64,000 nt of DNA, from the NCBI GenBank assembly GCA_050733695.1, contig JBOHTO010000060.1, positions 25,648 to 89,647 on the forward strand, read 5' to 3'. A program made the position numbers and the translations under genes. How positions within the stretch are numbered: position 1 is the stretch's first letter; the number at the start of each line of letters is the position of its first letter. Under the pieces are notes generated by a model that ran no database searches, was not told the origin of the DNA, and was given only the letters and a program-made list of their open reading frames with translations. This document shows, piece after piece, positions 17,810-25,880 of the stretch. The DNA comes from JBOHTO01 sp050733695 (lineage in GTDB: Bacteria > Gemmatimonadota > Gemmatimonadetes > Gemmatimonadales > Gemmatimonadaceae).

Positions 17810-18457
17810 ATGCGACCCTTCGTCCAGCTCACAGCCGCACTCCTGATCATCGCTTCCGCCGCCCCCAGCCTGGCGGCACAGGAACCGGGCCCCCGGTCGT
17901 TCCCACGAGGCTCTTCGACCGCGGCGACGAGCCGGGACACCTGCACGTACGATACGTGTGCCCTTCGCGTCGAGTTCAACTTCTGGGGGCCCCGCCTCGT
18001 CAGCGGCAAGGACGGATCCGAAGTGGCGCGCCTCGGGTGGCTGGGAGGACATGAACTCGAACGTGTTCTCGCCCGGAGCGACTCGGCCACCGCATACGTG
18101 GAGCCGTACGTTCGCTCGGAACGAGCCAGCAGGTTGCTCAACATCGCTGGCGCTGTTGCCTTCGGCGTGGGTGTCGCCGAATCGGGATCGCTCGACGGGC
18201 TGGCCCTGGGTGGTGTCGCGCTCACGCTGATAGCAATTCCATTCGAGCTGAAGGCGCAGCGACAGCTCAGCCGTGCTGTGTGGTGGTACAACAGCACGCT
18301 TCCCAACACCGCGACGGGCGGTGCTGCCATCGAGCCGGGGGGTGGTGGCACGGCAGAGCCGAACGCTGCGCCAGACGCAGCTGCCGTCGAGCCGCGCGGT
18401 GCCGATCGGCACTCCCATCGTTGGGCCTGCCCGACCCGGGTCCGACTCGCTCCCTGA
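17810..18457 (+). CDS. Secreted protein of unknown function
   Basis: A 215-residue protein with a signal peptide (MRPFVQLTAALLIIASAAPSLAAQ). The core contains two cysteines close together (DTCTYDTC), a conserved-looking stretch GWLGGHELERVLARSDSA, and two hydrophobic segments around residues 105-145. A conserved-looking AVWWYN follows. The last 50 residues are low complexity, and the alternative +1 frame there also reads plausibly, so a C-terminal frameshift cannot be excluded. I do not recognise the family. It is divergent from gyrA, across a 226-base gap. Confidence 0.55.
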   Translation: MRPFVQLTAALLIIASAAPSLAAQEPGPRSFPRGSSTAATSRDTCTYDTCALRVEFNFWGPRLVSGKDGSEVARLGWLGGHELERVLARSDSATAYVEPYVRSERASRLLNIAGAVAFGVGVAESGSLDGLALGGVALTLIAIPFELKAQRQLSRAVWWYNSTLPNTATGGAAIEPGGGGTAEPNAAPDAAAVEPRGADRHSHRWACPTRVRLAP

Positions 18458-18554
18458 TTTTCCCCTGCAGGTCGGACCCGAAACGTCAGACGCCGGTCAC
18501 CGTGCCGCCACCTGACGATTCCCGAACAGTTCCTTCATCACGAGGGTGTCTGCC

Positions 18555-20516
18555 ATGACACAAGCCAGGAAACCCTTTCTCATAGATTCACCGCGCAGCC
18601 GTGCCTTCCTTCTGCTGAGCGTCGCGTTGGCGGCGACCGCCTGCTCCGACTCCCCGGTCGCGGTTGAGCGCAGTCCGCCGCTCTCGACACACCTGGCGCT
18701 CGTCCAGGGACCTGAAAGAGTTGCACTCACGGCGTTGACGCGTGCAGTCGCAATGGCCATGGACAACGAGGGGCTCCGGAACCAGGTGCGAAACGACATG
18801 CGGCGATCGCTGGTCACCCGCGAGCACAAGCTCGAGTTTCGTTCGTACGTGAAGGGCAGGAGCGGCGGCATCCTGATGGCCCAGATGGCGAAAGCCACAG
18901 GATGGAGTCGCGACTCGCTGGGCTCGCTCATCGAGGCGGTGCGTCCGCTGGAGTTCTACATGCCGGTGCGCGAACAGCGCGACAGTTGGACGGGTGCCGG
19001 CGATCTGTGGGTGGCATCGCTTCTGAAGGATGCCGACGTCCCGGCAGCGTTCGATCTCGAGGGCCGCGCGGTTGAACTCGCCGCATGGGAAAAACCGGCC
19101 ATCCCCACCCTCTCCATTGTTCCGGTCGAAACCGACTTCTCGCGGCAGCTCGACACCGCGAACTGGCGACCTTCAGGCGAGGGGAACGATCGGGTGATCG
19201 GAACGATGCTCATCGCGGATCCCGGAGACGACGGCGGCGGCAATTCTCCCACGAGCTCGACCGATGATGCGCTCTACCTCACATATGCGGACGTTCGCGA
19301 CCTTCATGAGCCGTGGCTCCGCGGCGATCCCGAGCTGGAGACACATGTTCATGGTCCCACCAGCGAGGAGAACCCGAGGTGGGGGATGGATCTGGCCTGC
19401 GCGGGTGAAGGGGCGTACGACCCTCGAAGATACTACAATCAGGATGGCCGCTATTTCAGCAGGAGGATCGGCTCGGGGGCGCCGCTCCTCTTCGACCGCC
19501 GGGAGATTCAGACCTATCACGCCCGCTTCCCGGGGGCTGGATACCACCTCCTCATGTGGGAGGACGACAACGCATCCTGCGAGATCAAGACCGACCTGGA
19601 CCTTGCCGGCATCCTGTCAGATGCCGCTTCCGCCGCAGCCGCCGCCGCCGCTGTTTCGGCCAGGAAAGGCGGCAAGGAAAGAGTGATCGCTGCGGCGATT
19701 GCCTTCGCCGTGCACCTGATCAAGAACAGCATCGCCCTCCTGAAAGGCAACGACGATTTCGTCGGCGCCATCATCGAGGCCGCCGAGAGCAACTATGCGT
19801 CCCAGGCAGCCGGCCTGGGGGTAACCCACGTGATAATGAATGGGGGCACGTTCAGCGGCTGGGCATCGATCGAGGGCCAATGGGCCACCAGCGCAAACGG
19901 GCGATCCTATGCCACGTCGGTCACGCCGACGGCTGCGTCGGTCGCGATCGACCAGACCGGATCGCAGCAGGCTTCGGCCACAGTGCACGATCAATACGGA
20001 GCTGTCCGTTCCGGCCATTTCGTGGGGTGGAGATCGGCAGCGGAAGGAATCGCGAAGGTCAGTCCTTCGGGCCTCATCACGGGCGTCTCCGGCGGAACGA
20101 CCACGATCTACGCACGCGCTTGCGATCCGGATTGCGTCGAGAGTCCCGTTGACGTCCGCATCACGGGTCCGACGCTGAGCGGACCCGGATCCGTCTACGA
20201 CGCCAACGCGACTCTCATTGCCGGCGTGGCGAACCCCCGCCAGTCGTCGTACTACTACGTTTGGGAGTATCGCACTTGCCCAGGCGGCGGCGGTTGCGAT
20301 GGCTGGTCCAGCCTGGGCGCTGGCCTGGATATGAAGACCAGATCGGTTTTCGTGAGTCGCTACGATCGGAGCGTCGACGTAAGGGTCACGCTGAAAACGT
20401 CGAGCTACGGCGCGGTGGTCGGAACGACGTATCGCTCGGTAGATGGAGCGGGCGAGCCTCCACCCGGAGGCAGCGGCTGCGATGATACTTCGCAGGGCAC
20501 CTGCGAGCCGTATTAG
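18555..20516 (+). CDS. Large predicted lipoprotein with a bacterial Ig-like (BIG2-type) domain
   Basis: A 653-residue exported protein. Its lipoprotein signal ends LAATACSD (Cys about 30). Residues about 45-250 carry an unrecognised N-terminal domain. A very Ala-rich segment follows (about 350-370), then HLIKNSIALLKGNDDFVGAIIEA. From about residue 455 the pattern PTAASVAIDQTGSQQASATVHD with WRSAAEGIAKVSPSGLITGVSGGTTTIYA is that of a BIG2 immunoglobulin-like domain. A second all-beta region follows to the C-terminus. The ATG at 18555 has GAGG nine bases upstream; a GTG three codons earlier is possible. It looks like a surface protein; no catalytic motif is seen. Confidence 0.7.
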   Translation: MTQARKPFLIDSPRSRAFLLLSVALAATACSDSPVAVERSPPLSTHLALVQGPERVALTALTRAVAMAMDNEGLRNQVRNDMRRSLVTREHKLEFRSYVKGRSGGILMAQMAKATGWSRDSLGSLIEAVRPLEFYMPVREQRDSWTGAGDLWVASLLKDADVPAAFDLEGRAVELAAWEKPAIPTLSIVPVETDFSRQLDTANWRPSGEGNDRVIGTMLIADPGDDGGGNSPTSSTDDALYLTYADVRDLHEPWLRGDPELETHVHGPTSEENPRWGMDLACAGEGAYDPRRYYNQDGRYFSRRIGSGAPLLFDRREIQTYHARFPGAGYHLLMWEDDNASCEIKTDLDLAGILSDAASAAAAAAAVSARKGGKERVIAAAIAFAVHLIKNSIALLKGNDDFVGAIIEAAESNYASQAAGLGVTHVIMNGGTFSGWASIEGQWATSANGRSYATSVTPTAASVAIDQTGSQQASATVHDQYGAVRSGHFVGWRSAAEGIAKVSPSGLITGVSGGTTTIYARACDPDCVESPVDVRITGPTLSGPGSVYDANATLIAGVANPRQSSYYYVWEYRTCPGGGGCDGWSSLGAGLDMKTRSVFVSRYDRSVDVRVTLKTSSYGAVVGTTYRSVDGAGEPPPGGSGCDDTSQGTCEPY

Positions 20517-20742
20517 GCCGGATCAGCATCACCACGAAGTTCCCGACGATTCAGTGCCACGTGTTGCTGTCAGGTGTTCGTGTGTCGTTCGGGGGTACCA
20601 GCCTTCGGTGTTTCGTTCAACGTTGATTCGGTAATGTCCGCCTGATCTGCAGCATCCGTCCCGGCCCTTCTGGAAGCACCACTGGCATCGCGAAGAAGGG
20701 TCGGGGCTGATGTCCCGGCGGAAACGGTTTGCCGCCGACAGC

Positions 20743-22101
20743 TCAGAACCGGAGGCTCAGCAACGAGTGGCGCCCCTCTACGCCGAGCCATGCCAATAGC
20801 GCTCCTGCAGGCGAGAACCTCACCTGCGAGAACGCACCGCCAGCATCCACGCGTGGGGCGACGTAGAAATGGGAAAGAGCGGCACCGCCGGCTGCGCCGG
20901 CGGTCGCGAGTGAGAGCGTGAGAACCGAACTCGGATCCTCGCCGTCGATGAGAACCGAGAGCCCCGCACCCATCAGACCGCCGGCCAGCGCGCCGAGCGC
21001 GAACAGCCCCGCCTCGCCGCGCGTGTGATCGTAACGCCGCACCAGAATGCGATCCCCGGCGAAGAGGCCTCCCACGAAGCCGACCGTCCCCAGCCCCCAC
21101 GCCGCCGCGTCGTCCAGCTCCGCCGCGGCGATCGCGGTACCTGCGGCCAGCACTCCGATCGCGCCCGTGGTGTAGAGCATCCCGACATCCCCCCTGGTCA
21201 CCATGTACGGCGCGTACCGGCCGTATCGGTACCCGAGCGGATAGCCGGCAATGGCGGCGGCGACCAGAACGCCTGCGTTGGCACGGGAATCGAGATCGAT
21301 GCCATCGGAGGCGTCAGCAGCCGTTATCACGCCGAGTGCCGTGAGAATGAGAGCGTTGGAACCGAAACCGCTTGCCACCGCTTCGTTCTCCGTCATGTTC
21401 TGCGCGAAATGGAGACCGGCCGCGGTTCCGGCGATGCCGCCCACGAACGCGCCCGCCGCAGTCGCACGCGATTCGGCATCGGCCGCGTGCATGAGGCCGA
21501 GCCCACTCAGCGTCCCCTTTATCGCCATATCCGTCGCGAGCGAGTTCTGCGCCCGCGAGATCTGAAGCCGGCGCTCCACCTCCGACGCCGCGAAGAACGT
21601 CCCTCCGGCCACGAGCAGGTAGCCGGCGACCTGACCGGCATCATGGTCGGAGATCGCGACCGAGAATGCCGGCGCGTAAGCCACGAGCCCCAGGATGGTC
21701 TGGTTCCGGATGAATGCGTTGTTCCGCACGCGCCGTCCGGCGTCCTGCGCCGTCGCGCGCGCAGTCTGTGCGATCTCGGCAAGAAAATCGGGCGGAAGCG
21801 TTGATGTCCGGACTCGCAGATACTCACGCTCGGAAGCTGTGAGCGAGTAACGCTCCACCACGCCCGATGGACGCGTGACCACGATCACGAAGCCCTCGTT
21901 GCCGAGCGCGTACAGTCGCGCTTCGCGGTAGTCGCCGGTGATGCGCCATGCTGGTGGCCGCAGCGCCAGATTGGCCGCGATGGGAGGCGTTATGATCATC
22001 ACGCGCCCGGCGCTGTCGAATGCAACCGGCGTCTCGACCACCTGGGCTCCGGCGCGTCCACCGAACAGCAGCACGAGTACCGCGATGGCGATTGTCTTCA
22101 A
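20743..22101 (-). CDS. Exported glycine/alanine-rich membrane protein of unknown function
   Basis: A 452-residue protein that starts at a TTG placed six bases after a perfect AGGGAGG, which decides the start over a longer in-frame extension. The N-terminus MKTIAIAVLVLLFGGRAGAQ is a signal peptide. Residues about 30-150 look soluble. The remainder is a long series of Gly/Ala-rich hydrophobic segments with YGRYAPYM and GFVGGLFAGDRILVRRYDH between them, ending VEGRHSLLSLRF with a terminal aromatic. This may be a membrane-associated or beta-barrel-like protein; I do not recognise a family. The zinc-ribbon gene ends 22 bases upstream, so it is probably the last gene of that operon. Confidence 0.65.
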   Translation of the reverse strand: MKTIAIAVLVLLFGGRAGAQVVETPVAFDSAGRVMIITPPIAANLALRPPAWRITGDYREARLYALGNEGFVIVVTRPSGVVERYSLTASEREYLRVRTSTLPPDFLAEIAQTARATAQDAGRRVRNNAFIRNQTILGLVAYAPAFSVAISDHDAGQVAGYLLVAGGTFFAASEVERRLQISRAQNSLATDMAIKGTLSGLGLMHAADAESRATAAGAFVGGIAGTAAGLHFAQNMTENEAVASGFGSNALILTALGVITAADASDGIDLDSRANAGVLVAAAIAGYPLGYRYGRYAPYMVTRGDVGMLYTTGAIGVLAAGTAIAAAELDDAAAWGLGTVGFVGGLFAGDRILVRRYDHTRGEAGLFALGALAGGLMGAGLSVLIDGEDPSSVLTLSLATAGAAGGAALSHFYVAPRVDAGGAFSQVRFSPAGALLAWLGVEGRHSLLSLRF

Positions 22102-22123
22102 GAGATTCCTCCCTGATTCTTCG

Positions 22124-22393
22124 CTAGTTCCGGGTTCCGCGACGGACATCGAAGATGGCGCTACGCCTGCACCGCGGACAGATGAGCCATTCGCGCCGCC
22201 TGGCATAACCGAGCCCGAACGAACCGCCGCCGATCGCACGCGAGGTCATCACGACGGCACATCGCGGGCACGTCGCACCCTCGTCTCGCGTGAACGCATC
22301 CCGAATCGCACGCTGTTCCTCCGCATCATACTCCGCGGCTGAGCCGGCTGCTCCACCGTCAGCGGGAGGATGACCGTCGCCATCGTGGATCAT
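22124..22393 (-). CDS. Small zinc-ribbon protein
   Basis: An 89-residue protein with two CPRC knuckles 27 residues apart (TCPRCAVVM and LICPRCRRS), which together should bind one zinc ion. The N-terminal 35 residues are acidic and probably disordered. The segment between the knuckles is Gly-rich (AIGGGSFGLGYARRREW). The start overlaps the stop of the thioesterase gene as ATGA, so it is translationally coupled. Function unknown; such ribbons often act as nucleic-acid or protein adaptors. Confidence 0.7.
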   Translation of the reverse strand: MIHDGDGHPPADGGAAGSAAEYDAEEQRAIRDAFTRDEGATCPRCAVVMTSRAIGGGSFGLGYARRREWLICPRCRRSAIFDVRRGTRN

Positions 22394-22770
22394 ACGATCG
22401 GCAGACGCTCCCGAACCGAAGCGGATATCGGGATGCTCCTCCTCGTCTCGTAGTCATACATGACCTGTACGGTACTTCCCTCGGCGATCAGGCGATCGTC
22501 GCCGGGGTCGACGATCCGGTAGCGCCAGACCCAGGCCTTTGTCCTGATCTCCGAGGTGGATATCTCGATCGCGAGCGCATCCCCGATCCGCGCCTGGCTC
22601 ACGTATCGCACGGTTGCTTCCGCTATCACGAAGGGAAAGTCCGAATCCCCACCCATCACATCAAGCCATGCGCGCGCGCGCGCCATCTCGAAATACGTCA
22701 GGTAAACCGCATTGTTGATGTGACCCTTCGTATCGTAGTCGGCGTACCGCGTCTCCAGTGCGAAGCGCAT
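22390..22770 (-). CDS. Hot-dog-fold acyl-CoA thioesterase (4HBT family)
   Basis: A 126-residue enzyme predicted to hydrolyse acyl-CoA thioesters. Near the N-terminus RYADYDTKGHINNAVYLTYFE is the 4-hydroxybenzoyl-CoA thioesterase-type active-site segment (DxD..GHxNN), with the catalytic acidic residue in the YADYD part. The length is normal for the family. The ATG at 22770 follows the oxidoreductase stop after one base, which gives a TGA-G-ATG junction; a 209-codon longer frame lies inside the oxidoreductase gene and was rejected. Its substrate is not apparent. Confidence 0.88.
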   Translation of the reverse strand: MRFALETRYADYDTKGHINNAVYLTYFEMARARAWLDVMGGDSDFPFVIAEATVRYVSQARIGDALAIEISTSEIRTKAWVWRYRIVDPGDDRLIAEGSTVQVMYDYETRRSIPISASVRERLPIV

Positions 22771-22771
22771 C

Positions 22772-23815
22772 TCAGCGCTCGCCAACGCTGAGGACGACCT
22801 TGCCGAACTGTTCCCCGGCTTCGAGGCGCTGGAAAGCCGCTCGACCCTGCTCCAGAGGATACACGCGATCGATCGGCGGGCGCAGCCGGCCGGCCGTGAG
22901 CTCCGATACGATGGCGTCGAATTCCGCGTCGTTGCCCATTGTCGATCCCATGATCGTCCACTGGTTCCAGAAGAGCCGGCGTACATCGGTCTCGACCAGG
23001 GGGCCGGATGTCCCGCCACAGGTCACGAGCCGCCCATTCCTGCCGAGCGCCGCCAGTGATTGTTCCCAGGTCGCTTCTCCGACGTTGTCGATGACGACGT
23101 CGACACCTCGCTTGTTCGTGCGGCCCCGGATCTCCCGGGCCACGTTCTGAGTGCGATGGTTCAGCGTCTCGTCGGCGCCCAGCGCGCGGGCGCGCCCGAG
23201 TTTCTCATCGCTCCCCGATGTCACCCACACGCGTGCACCTCGCAGCTTTGCGATCTGCAGCGCAGCCAGCGCGACACCGCCGCCTATCCCCTGGATCAGG
23301 ACGTCCTCCCCCTCCTGCACCCGTGCCCGCGAGATCACCATGCGCCACGCCGTCAGGGTCGCGAGCGGGAAGGCAGCCGCTACGTCCATCGGGATGTCGC
23401 GCGGAATCGCGCGCACATTCACTGCGGGAACCACGATATGCTCTGCGAACGTGCCCGGCATGTGCTCACCGAGAATCGCATAGCGTACGCAGAGCGGGTT
23501 GTCCCCGCGAAGACAGTATTCGCATTGGTGGCAACTGACGCCCGGATTGAGGAGCACCGTGTCACCCGGCGTGAGTTCATGCACACCGTCGCCGACGGAG
23601 TCGATGACACCGGCGCCGTCCGCTCCCATTGTCCACGGCGGGACGATCGCGACGCCCGGCATTCCACGCAGCACGAACAGATCGAGATGATTCAGTGCGG
23701 CGGCAACGATGCGAACCCTCACCTGTCCCGGCGCCGTGATCTCGGGCACCCGAATGTCGGTTCTGAGCTCGAGCCGATCGAGCCCGCCGTGTGCGGATAT
23801 CGTCAGCGCTCGCAC
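22772..23815 (-). CDS. Zinc-dependent alcohol dehydrogenase-like MDR oxidoreductase
   Basis: A 347-residue medium-chain dehydrogenase/reductase. Four cysteines in CHQCEYCLRGDNPLC form the structural zinc lobe, and the coenzyme loop is IQGIGGGVALAALQIAK. The usual first catalytic-zinc ligand Cys/Asp position reads LNHLDLFVLRG, which is more like quinone oxidoreductase/reductase members, so alcohol dehydrogenase activity is uncertain. The start is a GTG that lies eight bases after the predicted transcription start of the promoter at 23830-23858, so the mRNA is nearly leaderless. It is the first gene of a four-gene operon. Confidence 0.85.
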   Translation of the reverse strand: MRALTISAHGGLDRLELRTDIRVPEITAPGQVRVRIVAAALNHLDLFVLRGMPGVAIVPPWTMGADGAGVIDSVGDGVHELTPGDTVLLNPGVSCHQCEYCLRGDNPLCVRYAILGEHMPGTFAEHIVVPAVNVRAIPRDIPMDVAAAFPLATLTAWRMVISRARVQEGEDVLIQGIGGGVALAALQIAKLRGARVWVTSGSDEKLGRARALGADETLNHRTQNVAREIRGRTNKRGVDVVIDNVGEATWEQSLAALGRNGRLVTCGGTSGPLVETDVRRLFWNQWTIMGSTMGNDAEFDAIVSELTAGRLRPPIDRVYPLEQGRAAFQRLEAGEQFGKVVLSVGER

Positions 23816-23829
23816 GCTGCAAGCCGACG

Positions 23830-23858
23830 GTTATATTGCACGGTGACGCCCCTGTGAA
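23830..23858 (-). promoter_or_regulatory. Strong sigma-70-like promoter for the oxidoreductase operon
   Basis: TTCACA and TATAAC are separated by exactly 17 bases on the minus strand, each with five of six consensus positions. The -10 ends 15 bases before the GTG start at 23815. Confidence 0.5.
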
Positions 23859-23909
23859 TGTTCGACCTGGTCCGATCAGTCAAACCGCTTCTCCTTCCCT
23901 CGCTCGTCG

Positions 23910-25250
23910 ATGACATCCATCAAGGTGCCGCCGCTCGGTGAGTCGATAACCGAGGCAACCGTCGCCCGCTGGCTCAAGCAGGAGGGCGATCCCGTCGCCG
24001 CCGGCGATACGCTGGTCGAGCTGGAGACTGACAAGATCACCGTGGAGGTGCCGGCACTCAAGGCGGGCAGGCTCGCAAGCCAGGCCAGGGCCGAAGGCGA
24101 TATCGTGAAGGTCGACGAGGTACTTGGCGAGCTCGATGAGAGCGCAGGCAGCCCGGGCGAGGGCGACACGACCGGGAAGGGGAAGCAACCGAAGAAGGCC
24201 GAGGCGGCCGAGGCGGCCGAGCGCGCAACGGCGAAAGCACGGCCGGACGAACCCGGGGACGCGGAGGCGGACGAGAAACCGCAAGTCGTTTCGGCGGAAG
24301 AGAAGGCGGGCGCGCGGTCCACCGACGGCGAGGCCAGGGTCTCACCGGCGGCCAGGCGCGTAGCGTCCGAGGCAGGTGTGGCCACCCAAGCCGTTCGCGG
24401 GACTGGACGAGGCGGCGTCGTGAGCAAGCCCGACGTCATCGAGCACATCGACAGCGCCCAGCCCAGGGGAGCGCCCGACCGCAGCGACGCGGCGCCGGCT
24501 GCTTCACCACGCGCGTCGCGCGCTCCGACAACGGGTGCGCCGTCGGGGAACGGTGCGCGGGAAACGCGCGAGAAGATGAGCACGCGCCGGCGGCGCATCG
24601 CCGAGCATCTCCTGGAGGCGAAGCAGGCGACGGCGAGTCTCACGACGTTCAACGAGATAGACATGAGCGTCGTCATTGACTTCCGCGAGCGCATGAAGGA
24701 GAAGGTCCAGAAGGAGCACGACGTCAAGCTCACGTACATGCCCTTCTTCATCAAGGCAGCGTGCATGGCTCTGCGCGATGTCCCGATCGTCAACGCGCAG
24801 CTCGATGGCGATTCCATTCTCTTCCGGCACTACGTCAACATGGGCATCGCGGTCGCGTCCGAGCAGGGACTGGTCGTTCCGACCATCAAGGATGCCGACA
24901 GCAAGGGTCTGATCGAACTGAGCCACGACATCGCGACCGTCGCGAACCGGGCGCGCGATGGCAAGCTCACGATGGATGATCTCACCGGCGGCACCTTCAC
25001 CATCACCAACGGTGGCGTTTTCGGCTCGCTCGTGTCGACCCCGATCCTGAATCATCCGCAGGTCGGGATACTCGGACTGCACAAGATCGAGGATCGTCCC
25101 ATTGCCGTGAAGGGCCAGGTGGAGATCAGGCCGATGATGTACGTCGCCCTGTCATACGACCACCGGATCGTGGACGGACAGTTCTCGGTGCAGTTTCTCG
25201 TGAAGGTTAAGCAGTACATGGAGGACCCGGCTACAATGCTGCTCTCCTGA
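23910..25250 (+). CDS. sucB: Dihydrolipoyllysine succinyltransferase, E2 of 2-oxoglutarate dehydrogenase type
   Basis: A 446-residue TCA-cycle acyltransferase that moves the succinyl group from lipoyl to CoA. The lipoyl domain (residues 1-75) has its lysine in ETDKITVEV. A long charged Ala/Glu linker follows. The peripheral subunit-binding domain starts at VSPAARRVASEAG (about 145). The catalytic domain contains FNEIDMSVV and ends with the active-site YDHRIVDG. The opening PPLGESITEATVARW is typical of E2o instead of pyruvate E2. No E1o (SucA) gene is in the window; the E3 gene is 0.6 kb downstream. The E1 alpha at 9.9 kb is of a different E1 class. Confidence 0.9.
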   Translation: MTSIKVPPLGESITEATVARWLKQEGDPVAAGDTLVELETDKITVEVPALKAGRLASQARAEGDIVKVDEVLGELDESAGSPGEGDTTGKGKQPKKAEAAEAAERATAKARPDEPGDAEADEKPQVVSAEEKAGARSTDGEARVSPAARRVASEAGVATQAVRGTGRGGVVSKPDVIEHIDSAQPRGAPDRSDAAPAASPRASRAPTTGAPSGNGARETREKMSTRRRRIAEHLLEAKQATASLTTFNEIDMSVVIDFRERMKEKVQKEHDVKLTYMPFFIKAACMALRDVPIVNAQLDGDSILFRHYVNMGIAVASEQGLVVPTIKDADSKGLIELSHDIATVANRARDGKLTMDDLTGGTFTITNGGVFGSLVSTPILNHPQVGILGLHKIEDRPIAVKGQVEIRPMMYVALSYDHRIVDGQFSVQFLVKVKQYMEDPATMLLS

Positions 25251-25260
25251 AGGAGGTTAC

Positions 25261-25725
25261 ATGCGCCCGACTCCGATCCTGCTGTCCGTGCTCGCGCTCG
25301 CGGCGTGCGCCTCCCCGTCCATCGACACGCGCTCGACGCCGCCTCTCCATCTGGACCCCGCTCTCTACGAACTGTACAGCGGCGAATGGCAGGGAACTTC
25401 ATACCGCCCAGGCGATCTCACAGGAACGCCGTGGACACTGGTGCAGAGTGTCTCGGTCGACGGCAGCGCGGCCGGGAGCCTGACCTTCGTCGGCACCACG
25501 GTCGCTCCCGCTCCAGTCAAGCTGATCGAGGCGAACGACAGCACGTTCATATCCCTCATCGGTCCGTACTACAGCCCCACCGTGAACGCACAGGTCGTCA
25601 CCAGGGTGGAGGGCCGCATCACGAGGGAGAGGCTCTGGGGAACCTTCTACGCCCGTCCGGTGCAGGGCGGCGACGAGGTCACCGGCCGATTCGAGGCCGT
25701 GAGAGTTTCGCCGGACACGGGCTGA
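25261..25725 (+). CDS. Small predicted lipoprotein
   Basis: A 154-residue exported protein with a clear AAGGAGG four bases before the ATG. The signal peptide ends in the lipobox LAACAS (Cys16). The mature part reads LYSGEWQGTSYRPGD and ends with ERLWGTFYARPVQGG, with alternating beta-like strands between. This suggests a small beta-barrel or lipocalin-like fold, but no family is recognised. It lies 10 bases after sucB and is likely co-transcribed with it. Confidence 0.75.
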   Translation: MRPTPILLSVLALAACASPSIDTRSTPPLHLDPALYELYSGEWQGTSYRPGDLTGTPWTLVQSVSVDGSAAGSLTFVGTTVAPAPVKLIEANDSTFISLIGPYYSPTVNAQVVTRVEGRITRERLWGTFYARPVQGGDEVTGRFEAVRVSPDTG

Positions 25726-25764
25726 CCATCACCACTCATCCGCGCAGCCGTTCGGGCGGGGGAC

Positions 25765-25828
25765 GGGGTCAGGTCTTGTTTTGCAACATCCAAGGGCTCC
25801 GTTCTTCGCGGCCAGGACCCTTGGTGCA
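25765..25828 (+). repeat. Tagged hairpin element, copy 2
   Basis: The tag GGGGTCAGGTCTTGTTTT (25765-25782) is identical to copy 1. It again ends in the first base of an inverted repeat. Here the arms are TGCA...CCAAGGGCTCC and GGACCCTTGG.TGCA (25782-25828, 47 bp), imperfect and with a 14-base loop. Arm sequences differ from copy 1, but both begin T-x-C-x-ACATCC. It lies between the small lipoprotein gene and the E3 gene. Confidence 0.7.
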
Positions 25829-25880
25829 TCGGGAGTCTGCGCAGTTTCCCGAAACACGGTGAACAACCACGAACACGCCC

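Noticed and set aside
18300..18457. Frameshift at the end of the 17810 gene
   Set aside because: Both frames are open and low complexity; without homologues there is no reason to prefer a shifted product.
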